Positions 49,531 through 60,614 of a DNA stretch of 64,000 nucleotides are shown one piece after another. A program made the position numbers and the translations under genes. Within the stretch, counting starts at the first letter, position 1. Each line of letters begins with the position of its first letter. Source of the stretch: Hymenobacter negativus (GTDB lineage Bacteria > Bacteroidota > Bacteroidia > Cytophagales > Hymenobacteraceae); assembly GCF_016056375.1 (NCBI RefSeq), contig NZ_JAEDAE010000003.1, positions 496,001 through 560,000 of the forward strand, given 5' to 3'. The notes under the pieces are model-generated. The model saw nothing but the letters and a program-made list of their open reading frames with translations, did not search any database and had not been told where the DNA came from.

Positions 49531-51309
49531 TTACGACTTCTTACGAGCCTGGGCCTCGCGCTCCTGCGCGGCTTTCATGGCTTCGGCAATGCGGCCCTGC
49601 AGGCCGCTGGGCTTCTTGTCCTTGTTCTTGATTTTGTTGGCGTCGAGCTGGGCGCGGATTTTCGTGTCATCCACGAAAGTCTTGGTGATGGCCTGCTGGG
49701 CGAAGGTGATGACGTTGGACACGAAGTAGTACCAGGTGAGGCCCGCCGCGAAGCTGTTCAACACGAACAGGAAGATGATGGGCATCAGGTAGCTATAAGT
49801 CTTCATCGGGCCCTGCATGGCCGTGTTGGTTTGGTTGCTCTGCCAGGTCATAAGCAGGGTGGAGGCCGTCATCATCAGCGTGAACATGGAGACGTGGTCG
49901 CCGTACCATTTCACGTAGAACGGCAGCTTGATGAACACGTCGTAGCTGCTCAGGTCCTTGGCCCACAAAAAGCTCTGCTGACGCAGCTCGATGGCATTCG
50001 GGAAGAATTGGAACATGGCGAACAGAATCGGCAGCGTGAGCAGGGTGGGCACGCAGCCGCTGAGCGGGCTCACGCCGAATTCCTGGTACAGCTTCATGGT
50101 TTCCTGCTGCACCTTGGTCTGGTCGTCGCCATACTTTTCCTTAAGCTGGTCGATTTCCGGCTTCAGCACCTTCATGCGGGCCTGGCTCTCGTAGGTTTTG
50201 TAGGTAAGCGGCCAGGTAACCAGCTTGATAAGCAGCACCAACAGCGCGATGATAACGCCGTAGGACGATATGAACTGCTCCAGAAAGTGAAATACCGGCA
50301 GCACCACGAAGCGGTTCACCCAGCGGAACAAGCCCCAGCCGAGGTACACGTTGCGGTCGAACTCTGGTGTTACGGCCTTGAGCAGGTTGAACGAGTTCGG
50401 GCCGAAGAAAAAGCGGTACTGACCGCGGCCCTGCTCCACCTCGGCCACGGGAATGGTCAGCGTCGAGTTCAGGGTTTTGATGGTCGTGGAATCGGCCAGG
50501 TTCACATCGGAGTTGAACGCCCCGCCCGCGAAGGGCTGCTGGTCGGCAATGAAGCCGGCCACAAAGAAGTCGTGCTTGTGGGCGGCCCATTTCACGGGAC
50601 CGGCGGCCTTGTATTCCTCGGGCTTCTCGCTGGCTTCGGCCAGCGCGCCTTGGTCGCCGGCGGCCAGGTAGTGGTTGATGGTAGTGTGGTTGCGGTTCTG
50701 CTTGAGGTCCTGCTCGGTCTGGCGCACCTGGTCCACGAAGGTGAAGGTGAGCGGCTCCTGCGCCACGGTGCGCTCCAGGCCCAGCAGGCGCAGGTCGTAC
50801 TTCAGCTCGAAGCTGTTGGCGGGTAACGAGTAAGTTTGCACGATGCTGCCGCCGGCCACCGGCGCGCTGAAGGTCAGCGTCGAGCCACCGGCCGTCTGCG
50901 ACGGCACGGCCTGGAAATTCAAATCCGAAAACTTGATGGTTTTGCCATCAACGGTCCGGAATTTGGTGTCCATGCGGGCGCTTTTGGCATCGAACAAATC
51001 GAGCGGCTTCCCGAAAAAGGTCTTGTACTTGTTCATCCGCACGGCCGTTACGCGGCCACCGCGGGTCGAGAAGGTGACGGTCAGGTTCTCGTTGGCGAGA
51101 GTCACATCCTTGGCCGCGCCGGCCGTGGTGTCGAGGGCGGCTTCCGGCGCGAGGGCAGTAGGCGTGGCCCCGGGTTGGGCGGCGGCCGTGGTCGCGGGCG
51201 GGGTTTTGCCGGCGGCTTTTTCATCCGTCTTCTTCGGGCTGAAGAAGAACAGGTACACGAGGAGCAAGGCCGAGATAAGGAACAGGCCGGTTGCTGAATT
51301 TCTATCCAT
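49531..51309 (-). CDS. yidC: Membrane protein insertase YidC
   Basis: A 592-residue YidC. One N-terminal membrane segment (about 8-24) is followed by a large periplasmic domain of beta-sandwich type (60-340) and by the conserved insertase core of five membrane segments. Core motifs are WGLFRWVNRFVVLPVFHFLEQF, SYGVIIALLVLLIKLVTWPLTYK and FGVSPLSGCVPTLLTLPILFAMF. The basic C-terminal tail (about 560-592) may contact ribosomes. It inserts inner-membrane proteins with or without SecYEG. A perfect promoter box lies 24 bp upstream. Confidence 0.97.
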   Translation of the reverse strand: MDRNSATGLFLISALLLVYLFFFSPKKTDEKAAGKTPPATTAAAQPGATPTALAPEAALDTTAGAAKDVTLANENLTVTFSTRGGRVTAVRMNKYKTFFGKPLDLFDAKSARMDTKFRTVDGKTIKFSDLNFQAVPSQTAGGSTLTFSAPVAGGSIVQTYSLPANSFELKYDLRLLGLERTVAQEPLTFTFVDQVRQTEQDLKQNRNHTTINHYLAAGDQGALAEASEKPEEYKAAGPVKWAAHKHDFFVAGFIADQQPFAGGAFNSDVNLADSTTIKTLNSTLTIPVAEVEQGRGQYRFFFGPNSFNLLKAVTPEFDRNVYLGWGLFRWVNRFVVLPVFHFLEQFISSYGVIIALLVLLIKLVTWPLTYKTYESQARMKVLKPEIDQLKEKYGDDQTKVQQETMKLYQEFGVSPLSGCVPTLLTLPILFAMFQFFPNAIELRQQSFLWAKDLSSYDVFIKLPFYVKWYGDHVSMFTLMMTASTLLMTWQSNQTNTAMQGPMKTYSYLMPIIFLFVLNSFAAGLTWYYFVSNVITFAQQAITKTFVDDTKIRAQLDANKIKNKDKKPSGLQGRIAEAMKAAQEREAQARKKS

Positions 51310-51332
51310 TAGTAAAAAAGGTTGCGAAGGGG

Positions 51333-51340
51333 CAAAGGTA
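51333..51340 (-). promoter_or_regulatory. Bacteroidota -7 promoter box for yidC
   Basis: TACCTTTG on the minus strand, 24 bp before the yidC ATG. Confidence 0.65.
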
Positions 51341-51385
51341 CGGCGGGACGCTGCGCTTAATGAAGAATGAGGAATTAAGAATGAA

Positions 51386-51500
51386 GTCGCCTGTCATCCT
51401 GGGCAGAGCGAAGGACCTTATCGCGTTTCATTGTCTGCCATTACAGCAAACCTGTTCAGCGGTGATAAGGTCCTTCGTTCTGTTCAGGATGACAGGCGAC
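51386..51500. repeat. Intergenic inverted repeat, family B, copy 4
   Basis: Arms of 37 bp (51386-51422 and 51464-51500) begin GTCGCCTGTCATCCTG and contain GAAGGACCTTATC, with three mismatches. It sits between pyrG and yidC and ends 21 bp beyond the pyrG stop. Confidence 0.88.
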
Positions 51501-51520
51501 TTGCGGCAATGACAGGTGCC

Positions 51521-53489
<1,969 letters not shown>

Positions 53490-53645
53490 GCGCAATTCCG
53501 GGTGGCTGAGAATTGCCCGTAAGCAGGAAATGGCCGAAAAAGAACGTCGTGCTCATCTGGCGGATGCCGAACGAGCGTGGCTGTTTGCGTGTGTTTCTAC
53601 ACACCGTCTGGCGTTTCTTTGGGTTGTTGAACCCAATCCGGCCCC

Positions 53646-55256
53646 ATGCTGCACGAAAGCCTACTCCTTATCCTCGGCCTGCTGTTTGCCGTGTTTCTGC
53701 TGGTGATGCTGGGGCAGAAGCTGGGAATTTCTTACCCCATTTTCCTGGTGCTGGGCGGGCTGGCACTGAGTTTTGTGCCCGGCCTGCCGCGCGTGGCCAT
53801 CGCGCCGGACCTCATTTTTTTGATTTTCCTGCCGCCGCTGCTCTACGAAGCCGCCTGGAACACGGCCTGGAAGGACTTCTGGCGCTGGCGCCGGGCCATC
53901 GGGCTGCTCGCGTTTGGGTTGGTGGCCTTTACCTCGCTCATTGTGGCCTACGTGGCGCGGGCCGTGATTCCGGGTTTCACGCTGGGGCTGGGGTTTTTGC
54001 TGGGCGGCATCATTTCGCCGCCCGATGCTGTGGCCGCGACTTCGGTGCTGCGCGGTATCAAAGTGCCGCGGCGGGTGACGGCAATTCTGGAGGGCGAAAG
54101 CTTGATTAACGATGCCAGCAGCCTGATTGTGTTTCGGTTTGCGCTGCTGGCGGTGCTTTCCGGGACGTTTATATGGCAGCAGGCAGCCACCAGCTTTTTG
54201 CTGGCGAGCAGCATGGGGCTGGCGGTGGGGCTGGGCGTGGCGTATGGCTTTTTCCTCATCCACAAGTACCTGCCCACCACGCCCAGCATCAATACGGTGC
54301 TCACCTTTATGGCGCCCTACGTGATGTACCTGCTGGCCGAGGAATTCCATTTTTCGGGTGTGCTGGCGGTAGTGAGCGGCGGGCTGCTGCTCTCGTACCT
54401 CTCGCACCGGGTGTTCGATGCCAATACGCGTTTGCAGGCGTATAGCGTGTGGGCCAGCGTGAGCTTTGTGCTAAACGGGTTGGTCTTCATTCTCATTGGC
54501 TTGCAGCTGCCCATTGCGGTGGAGGGGCTCGGCAGTTATTCGTTGCGGCAGGCCATCACCTACGGCCTGCTGATGAGCGGGCTGGTGATTGTGATTCGGC
54601 TGCTGTGGATGTACCCGGCGGCCTTCATTCCGCGCTACCTAAGCCAGAAAATACGCGACAGCGAGCCCAGCCCGGGCTGGCAGGGCACGCTGGTGCTGGG
54701 CTGGGCCGGCATGCGCGGGGTGGTGTCGCTGGCCTCGGCGCTGTCGGTGCCGCTGCTCTCGGCCGATGGCCTGCAGTTCCCGCAGCGCAACCTGATTCTG
54801 TTCATCACCTTCGTGGTCATTCTCGTCACGCTGGTGCTGCAGGGGCTCACGCTGCCGGCCATTATCCGCTTCACCAAAATAGCGGAGCGCGACGATAGTA
54901 CGCCCCTCGAAGAACAGGAAGCCGGCGTGCGCCTGCACCTGCGCACGGCCGCCGTGAAACACCTCCAGCGCCAGTATGCTGCCGAACTGAAGGTCAACGA
55001 GTTGGTGGCCCGCCTCCATCAGCGCATGGAAACGGAGGTCAACCTCACCACCCGCACCCTCAATTCGCTGGAAGTTGATGAGTCGGGCCGCGATGCCTTG
55101 CGTCAGTATCACCGCGTATTGCTCGACGTGCTGCAGGTGGAGCGCGAGGCGCTGGAGCACCTGCGCCACCACAACTCCTTTGATGAGGAAGTGTTGCGCC
55201 AGCAGGAAGCCCAACTCGATTTGGACGAGGCCAAGGTGAAGCACATCGAGCGGTAG
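53646..55256 (+). CDS. Na+/H+ antiporter, CPA1 family
   Basis: A 536-residue cation/proton antiporter. About twelve hydrophobic segments (residues 1-410) include the ion-site motif ISPPDAVAATSVLRG (about 121-135) and the family stretch ILEGESLINDASSLIVFRFAL, with the conserved Glu, Asn and Asp residues, followed by GMRGVVSLASALSVPL. A cytosolic helical tail of about 120 residues (415-536) is rich in Leu, Glu and Arg. It would exchange Na+ (or K+) for H+ in pH and salt homeostasis. It is convergent with the OYE gene. Confidence 0.94.
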   Translation: MLHESLLLILGLLFAVFLLVMLGQKLGISYPIFLVLGGLALSFVPGLPRVAIAPDLIFLIFLPPLLYEAAWNTAWKDFWRWRRAIGLLAFGLVAFTSLIVAYVARAVIPGFTLGLGFLLGGIISPPDAVAATSVLRGIKVPRRVTAILEGESLINDASSLIVFRFALLAVLSGTFIWQQAATSFLLASSMGLAVGLGVAYGFFLIHKYLPTTPSINTVLTFMAPYVMYLLAEEFHFSGVLAVVSGGLLLSYLSHRVFDANTRLQAYSVWASVSFVLNGLVFILIGLQLPIAVEGLGSYSLRQAITYGLLMSGLVIVIRLLWMYPAAFIPRYLSQKIRDSEPSPGWQGTLVLGWAGMRGVVSLASALSVPLLSADGLQFPQRNLILFITFVVILVTLVLQGLTLPAIIRFTKIAERDDSTPLEEQEAGVRLHLRTAAVKHLQRQYAAELKVNELVARLHQRMETEVNLTTRTLNSLEVDESGRDALRQYHRVLLDVLQVEREALEHLRHHNSFDEEVLRQQEAQLDLDEAKVKHIER

Positions 55257-55262
55257 GAAAGC

Positions 55263-55342
55263 GTAGCGCGCACTCTGTAGTCCGCACCCTCGCGCTGTCG
55301 CAACAGCGCTTTCGGGAATGCGGACTGCAAAGTCCGCGCTAC
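55263..55342. repeat. Nested inverted repeat, family D, copy 2
   Basis: Outer arms 55263-55286 and 55319-55342 start GTAGCGCG and end CGCGCTAC with three mismatches. A second hairpin is nested inside (GCGCTGT/ACAGCGC around 55292-55310). It lies between convergent genes and shares the GTAGCGCG core with 48816-48857. It is terminator-like but lacks a T-run. Confidence 0.75.
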
Positions 55343-55369
55343 TGAAAACGGCCGGCAAAACTGCCGGAA

Positions 55370-56473
55370 TTACACCAGCGTGCGCAGCGCCTCGCGGCTG
55401 AAACCGTGCATCTCATCGAGGCGGCCCTGTTCAATTTTCTTCACCCAGTCGGGGTCCACAATCAGCTGGCGGCCCACGGCCACGAGGTCGAACTCGTTGC
55501 GGTCGAGCCGGCGCAGCAGTTCCTCAATGCCCTGCGGCTGGGAAGCTTCGCCCGCGAAGCCAGCCAGGAACTCGCCCGAGAGGCCCACCGAGCCCACGGT
55601 GATGGTGGTTTTGCCAGTGAGCTTTTTTACCCAGCCCGCGAAGTTCAAATCCGAGCCTTCACTTTCGAACTCCGGCTCCCAGAAGCGGCGCTGCGAGCAG
55701 TGGAAAATATCGACGCCGGCCTCGGCCAGGGGCTGGAGCCACGCTTCCATTTCCTGGGGCGTGTGGGCCAGCCGGGCGGCGTAGTCCTGCTGCTTCCACT
55801 GCGAGAGGCGCAGGCTGATAACAAAATCCTCGCCCACCTGGCGGCGTACTTCCTGCACCAACTCCACGGCCAGGCGGCTGCGCTGGGTCAGTTCGTCGCC
55901 GCCGTAGGCGTCGGTGCGCTGGTTGAGGCCGGCCCAGAAAAATTGGTCGATGAGGTAGCCGTGGGCCCCGTGCAGCTCCAGGCAGTCGAAGCCTAGGCGC
56001 TGGGCATCGGCCGCGGCCCGGCCGAAGGCGGCAATGGTGTCGGTGATGTCGGTTTCGCTCATGGCCCGGCCAGTGGCTTCGCCGGGCTTGAGCAGGCCGG
56101 AAGGCCCTTCGAAGTTTTCCGCCGGCTTCCAGCCCGAGCGGTGCCCGGCCATCACGCCCATGTGCCAGAGCTGCGGACCCATTTTGCCCCCGGCGGCGTG
56201 CACTTCGTCGATGACGTGCTGCCAGCCGGTCAGGGCGTCGCCGTAGAAATGCGGAATATTGGGGTCGTTGGACGAGGCTGGGCGCTCCACCACGGTGCCT
56301 TCGGAGAGGATGAGGCCGACCTGGCCCTCGGCGCGGCGGCGGTAGTAGGCGGCCACATCCGCGCCCGGCACGCCGTTGGGCGAGAAGGAGCGGGTCATGG
56401 GGGCCATCACAATGCGGTTTTTGAGCTGGAGGGATTTTAGCGCGAAGGGCGCGAACAGGGTGTTAGTGGACAT
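55370..56473 (-). CDS. Old-yellow-enzyme type NADH:flavin oxidoreductase / alkene reductase
   Basis: A 367-residue FMN-dependent TIM-barrel reductase of the classical OYE/NemA type. It has the N-terminal LFAPFALKSLQLKNRIVMAPMTRS, FDCLELHGAHGYLIDQF with the substrate-binding His pair region, and the C-terminal FDLVAVGRQLIVDPDWV phosphate-binding part. It reduces activated C=C bonds and nitro compounds with NAD(P)H. Regulation by electrophiles is known for relatives, but no repressor gene is adjacent. The upstream 187 bp before the next gene contain one small GTAGGG/CCCTAC hairpin near 56549-56572. Confidence 0.95.
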   Translation of the reverse strand: MSTNTLFAPFALKSLQLKNRIVMAPMTRSFSPNGVPGADVAAYYRRRAEGQVGLILSEGTVVERPASSNDPNIPHFYGDALTGWQHVIDEVHAAGGKMGPQLWHMGVMAGHRSGWKPAENFEGPSGLLKPGEATGRAMSETDITDTIAAFGRAAADAQRLGFDCLELHGAHGYLIDQFFWAGLNQRTDAYGGDELTQRSRLAVELVQEVRRQVGEDFVISLRLSQWKQQDYAARLAHTPQEMEAWLQPLAEAGVDIFHCSQRRFWEPEFESEGSDLNFAGWVKKLTGKTTITVGSVGLSGEFLAGFAGEASQPQGIEELLRRLDRNEFDLVAVGRQLIVDPDWVKKIEQGRLDEMHGFSREALRTLV

Positions 56474-56660
56474 AATAGACGGTTGCTTTCTTCGTATGAT
56501 GGAAAAGTTGACAACAACAGGGCGGGAGGTTTTGATTTTTTACAAACCGTAGGGTGCAGGAGCAAGCCCTACCGGGTACGACCCCGCACGCTACTCCGTG
56601 AAAAGGATAATTCCTCCCAAAAAGCCACCCCAGCCCCGTTTGCTGCGTAAGTTGCGGCCC

Positions 56661-58091
56661 ATGCTACGTCCGCTCTATTTCCTGCTGCTACTTACTATCG
56701 GGACCACCCAATTATCGGCCTGCGCCCAGGCTCCCGAGAAGCCGCCGGTGGCCGCCGCGCCAACGGCCGGCCCGCGCCTGCCCTGGCTCGATTCGCTGCT
56801 GGCGGCCTCGCCGGTGCTGGCCCAGCACCAGGTGGGCCTGAGCCTGGCCTATGCCGACAGCGCCCGCCCGTTCTACGGCTACCAGGAAACCAAGTATTTC
56901 ACCCCGGCCAGCAACATGAAGCTGTTCAGCTTCTACACCGGGCTGCACCTGCTCGGCGACTCGTTGCCCAGCCTGCGCTACTTTAGCCGCAACGACACCC
57001 TGTTTTTTCAGGGCACCGGCGACCCCACCCTGCTGCACGGTGACGTGCCCAGCCGCCGGGCCTACAATTTCCTGCTGCACCGCCCCGAAAAAAGCCTGGC
57101 TTACTGCGCCATTGCCTGCGTAACCCCTTTCGGTCCCAGCTGGACCTGGGACGACTACGGCTACTACTTCCAGCCCGAGCGCACGGCCTTCCCGATTTAC
57201 GGCAACACCGTGCGCTTCTACGCCACGCCACCCGCGCCGGTGCGCAACGGCGGCGTGGCGGCCGTGCGGCCGGGGCTGGCGCCGCAGTCGCGGGTGCGGG
57301 TGCTGCCGCGCTTCTTCGCGCCGCTGGTGGGGCCGGCCGCGCCCGATTTGCTCACGCCGGACCTCGATAAGGATACTCACGTCATCCGGGCCCTGCACGA
57401 AAACCGCTTCTACGTGCTGCCCACCACCAAAAAGTGGGTTGACGAAACCCCGTTCGTGACCAGCAGCGGGCTGATGCTGCGGCTGCTGGGCGACACGCTG
57501 CGCCGCGCCACCACCGGCGCCGTGTGGCACCCCCGGCCGGGGCTGGACTCCATCCGCACGCTGAACGGGCTGCGCGTGGACTCGCTCTACCGCCGCATGC
57601 TGCGCGTGAGCGACAACTTTCTGGCCGAGCAGCTGCTGCTGATGTGCAGCACCAAAATCGGCCGGCACGACTCGCTCAGCACCGGCCGCGTGATTCGCTT
57701 CGCCCGCAAAAACCTACTCACCGGCCTGCCCGACCCCATTTTCTGGGTCGATGGCTCGGGCCTTTCGCGGCTGAATCTCATCACCCCGCGCACCCTCACG
57801 GCGCTGCTGCTTAAGCTGCATCAGGAGCTGCCCGAGCGCCGCCTGCTGAGTTTGCTGGCGGCCGGCGGCGGCCAGGGCACGCTGCGTAAGCGCTACCACG
57901 ACGCCACCGGCCCGTGGGTGTGGGGCAAAACCGGCACCCTCAGCAACAACCTGAACGTGTGCGGCTACCTGCGCACCAAAAGCGGCCGGCTGGTGGCCTT
58001 CACCTTCATGAACAACAACCACGTGGTGGACAGCGGCGACATGCGCAACGAGGTGGAGCGGGTGCTGCGCCAAGTGCGCGAGCGGCTGTAG
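56661..58091 (+). CDS. dacB: D-alanyl-D-alanine carboxypeptidase/endopeptidase (PBP4, family S13)
   Basis: A 476-residue penicillin-binding protein of the DacB type. The ATG at 56661 gives a lipoprotein-like signal (LLLLTIGTTQLSAC, C21 as possible lipidation site); a GTG at 56598 would add 21 basic residues. The three active-site motifs are present: SNMK (84-87), SDN in VSDNFLAEQLL, and KTG in WGKTGTLSNN. It trims or cleaves peptidoglycan stem peptides in the periplasm. The FWVDGSGLSRLNLITP motif is also typical. Confidence 0.95.
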   Translation: MLRPLYFLLLLTIGTTQLSACAQAPEKPPVAAAPTAGPRLPWLDSLLAASPVLAQHQVGLSLAYADSARPFYGYQETKYFTPASNMKLFSFYTGLHLLGDSLPSLRYFSRNDTLFFQGTGDPTLLHGDVPSRRAYNFLLHRPEKSLAYCAIACVTPFGPSWTWDDYGYYFQPERTAFPIYGNTVRFYATPPAPVRNGGVAAVRPGLAPQSRVRVLPRFFAPLVGPAAPDLLTPDLDKDTHVIRALHENRFYVLPTTKKWVDETPFVTSSGLMLRLLGDTLRRATTGAVWHPRPGLDSIRTLNGLRVDSLYRRMLRVSDNFLAEQLLLMCSTKIGRHDSLSTGRVIRFARKNLLTGLPDPIFWVDGSGLSRLNLITPRTLTALLLKLHQELPERRLLSLLAAGGGQGTLRKRYHDATGPWVWGKTGTLSNNLNVCGYLRTKSGRLVAFTFMNNNHVVDSGDMRNEVERVLRQVRERL

Positions 58092-58241
58092 CACCCCTGG
58101 CCGGATGTGCCTTGTGCATGGCAAATGGAGAATTGCTGAATCAGTGTTATTAAAGCAGGTGTTCAGCCGTCCGATGAAAGCCTTGCCTCCCGTTGTGTTT
58201 ACTGTGCCACCTGCGTGCACTTGCTCGATTTTCCCTGTCCA

Positions 58242-58940
58242 ATGCTTAACAACACGGCCCACGTACTTGATAACCCGGTCTGGAACGCGCTGATTTCGGG
58301 CAATGCACCCCTGGCGCATGGCACCGCGCAGGTGAAGTATTTTGCGGAAGATGTGTCGCCCTTCGCGGGGTTCGAAACCTGCACGCCGCAGGCTCTTGAG
58401 GCGCTTCACGCCCTTGTGCCTGCCGGGCGCGTGCTGGGCATAGTTAGTCCGGTTCCGTTACATATTCCGGCTCCATGGCAGCTGATGCAGCAAATGCAGG
58501 TAGGTCAAATGGTGCAGGAGCGGCCAGCTGCGAACAATTTGTTGGGGCCGCCGGCCACGCCGCTGGGGCCGGCGCATGTGCCCGCCATGCTGGCCCTCAC
58601 CCAGCGCACCAATCCCGGTCCATTCTTCCCCAATACAATTGCGTTTGGGCATTACGAAGGCATTTTTGAAGGGAATGAGCTGGTGGCGATGGCCGGGCAG
58701 CGCATGAACCCGTCTCCGTATGCCGAAATCAGTGCGGTATGCACCCACCCCGACTACCTGGGCCGGGGCTACGCTGCCCGGCTCATTCAGCGCCAGGCCC
58801 AGCGCATCGTTGCAGCCGCAGGCATCCCGTTTCTGCACGTAAAAGCCGACAATACGCGGGCCATCAGGCTCTATCAACACCTGGGCTTTGTGACTCGCAA
58901 GGAGATGAGTTTCCATATCATCCGAAAAAATCCGTCCTGA
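58242..58940 (+). CDS. GNAT family N-acetyltransferase (FR47-like)
   Basis: A 232-residue protein with a variable N-terminal half and a C-terminal GNAT domain. Motif A reads ISAVCTHPDYLGRGYAARLI (about 162-181), with the acetyl-CoA loop GRGYAA, and motif B reads NTRAIRLYQHLGFVTRKEM. The substrate is unknown. The ATG at 58242 is preferred over the GTG at 58215. It is convergent with the YHYH gene; the short gap of 13 bp holds no terminator. Confidence 0.9.
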   Translation: MLNNTAHVLDNPVWNALISGNAPLAHGTAQVKYFAEDVSPFAGFETCTPQALEALHALVPAGRVLGIVSPVPLHIPAPWQLMQQMQVGQMVQERPAANNLLGPPATPLGPAHVPAMLALTQRTNPGPFFPNTIAFGHYEGIFEGNELVAMAGQRMNPSPYAEISAVCTHPDYLGRGYAARLIQRQAQRIVAAAGIPFLHVKADNTRAIRLYQHLGFVTRKEMSFHIIRKNPS

Positions 58941-58953
58941 GGCCGAAGGGGCA

Positions 58954-60198
58954 TTAGTGCGCTACCACAATTTTTTGGGTGCTGCCAATGGCTGTACCCT
59001 CCACTTTAAGGTAGTAAACCCCGGCCGCTACAGCGGTTAAATCGAGTTCAGCCGGTACCGATGGATGTAAGACTACCGTAGGCGTAACGGCTTGGCCCAG
59101 CGTGTTGAATAGCGTGGCACGCAGGTCGTTGGCCACGCCACCTTCGGGGGCCACGGTGATGCTGTTGCTGGCCGGATTGGGGTAGGCACTGATTTGCAGC
59201 CCAGCGGCCAGGAAAGTGGCCGTCACCACGTAAGTCGTCACCGGCTCGTTCACCACGGCGTGGCCCGACTGCGGACCGATGGCGCCGGCCGGAATCACGC
59301 CATAATAAGTAGGGCCGGGCGTGTAGGGGTACGCGCCTTCGTATCGGCTGTTGATGGTGACGAAGTAGGCGTAGGTGCCGGCCGGGTACTCCGGCGTCAC
59401 GCAAAAGCGGCCGTTGTGCACGTCAAGGTCGCCGCGCCCGGCCACGTATTCAAAATCCTCCACATAATAGCCCAGCGGTTTGGCCGCGCTGATGGCAGGG
59501 CCGGCCGAGGGGGCCGTGCTGCCGTCGGGCAACGTGGTGCGGGCCGTGATGTTGCGGGCGCGGTAGGAACTGCGCATGCTTTTGAGGCCTCCGGTGCCGT
59601 TGGCATTGGCATAGCCGTAGGCCCCGTAAATGGGATAGCCGTCGAGGGCGAAGCCGATGAGCGGGGCGTGGCGGCTGCTGTCGTGGTCGTTGTAGAGGCA
59701 GCGCGGGTTGAGGTGGTGGTGGTACTCCCCGTTGCCGGCCGGGTGGCCCAGGCAAGAGTCAAAGCTGGGGCCTTCCACCACAATGGCGTTCTGGTTCCAC
59801 ACGCCCGCGTTGTTGTAGCTCATGGCGTCTTTGGCGTTGAAGAGGCTCACGCCGTTGCTCCAGATGCCGGTGTGGCCCAGGGGCGTGGCCGTGGGCGTGC
59901 CGGTGTTGGGCGTAGGAGTGCGGGTTATTTTGAACACGAAGTTCTGGTTGGTGGCCGTGTTGGGGTTGTTGGGCCAGCCGCCGATGGCGTAGCTCGGGAT
60001 GCCCGTGCAGGTGATGTACACATTGGCAGCCGAGTACTGCACGCGCTGCACGTTGCTCGGGATGTTGTTGTAGCCGGTGGCCCCGGTGGTGTTCACCAGC
60101 CAGCCGCTCACGATGGGGGTGACCTGGGCGCGGCTCAGGATGGGCATTAGCAATAAGAGAAGGGCAAGGGAGTAGCGATATAGCATAGGGCGGGACAT
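58954..60198 (-). CDS. Secreted YHYH-domain protein with T9SS sorting domain
   Basis: A 414-residue protein with a signal peptide (MSRPMLYRYSLALLLLLMPILSRAQ; an ATG four codons in is also possible). The YHYH-type domain spans about 95-270, with GNGEYHHHLNPRCL, HAPLIGFALDGYPIYGAYGY and DFEYVAGRGDLDVHNGRF. The name-giving motif is YHHH here instead of YHYH. A T9SS type A sorting domain follows (ISAYPNPASNSITV, FNTLGQAVTP, AGVYYLKVEG). The family is linked to surface or biomineral-associated proteins without a proven activity. The histidine- and aspartate-rich core suggests metal binding. Confidence 0.9.
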   Translation of the reverse strand: MSRPMLYRYSLALLLLLMPILSRAQVTPIVSGWLVNTTGATGYNNIPSNVQRVQYSAANVYITCTGIPSYAIGGWPNNPNTATNQNFVFKITRTPTPNTGTPTATPLGHTGIWSNGVSLFNAKDAMSYNNAGVWNQNAIVVEGPSFDSCLGHPAGNGEYHHHLNPRCLYNDHDSSRHAPLIGFALDGYPIYGAYGYANANGTGGLKSMRSSYRARNITARTTLPDGSTAPSAGPAISAAKPLGYYVEDFEYVAGRGDLDVHNGRFCVTPEYPAGTYAYFVTINSRYEGAYPYTPGPTYYGVIPAGAIGPQSGHAVVNEPVTTYVVTATFLAAGLQISAYPNPASNSITVAPEGGVANDLRATLFNTLGQAVTPTVVLHPSVPAELDLTAVAAGVYYLKVEGTAIGSTQKIVVAH

Positions 60199-60614
60199 GA
60201 AGTAAGAGCCAGACGAAGCGCTGGCCTTGGGGGCGGCGCGCCGCCTTGTGGGCCGATTTGAAGGTACGACGAGGGCCGGGCTGTCAGCGTGGCTATTGAC
60301 CGGTTGCGCACAATCAATCGACCAATTGCCGATTTAGCCGACTAAACGGCATTTCGAGCCGATGACCAGCCAGTATTACCGGTTGAAAGTATGCACGCAT
60401 ACTAAAAAAGTGCCTTAATTGTCTAGAAATGTGCTTTTTCTCGATGAACGACAGATTTACATTCGCCGGGAAAACCGGAACTATTCACCGAGAAATGGTC
60501 GAGGTTAGGCGAAGGAAAAAATACTGCCTGGCCTTGGTTAGGAGCTTTGTATCATCAAAACGGCCGCAACTAAGCTGGCCCTTTCCAAAGCAAACTTTCT
60601 TCAGTATCAATAAT
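60199..60614. other. Long divergent intergenic region
   Basis: These 416 bp separate two divergent T9SS cargo genes. It contains a 6-bp palindrome with CACG loop (AGTATG/CATACT, 60388-60403) and a TACCTTCA box on the minus strand near 60257-60264, close to the promoter consensus. A run of open codons leads into the plus-strand gene, but no signal peptide precedes 60615. No RNA gene or further coding sequence is recognised. Confidence 0.5.
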
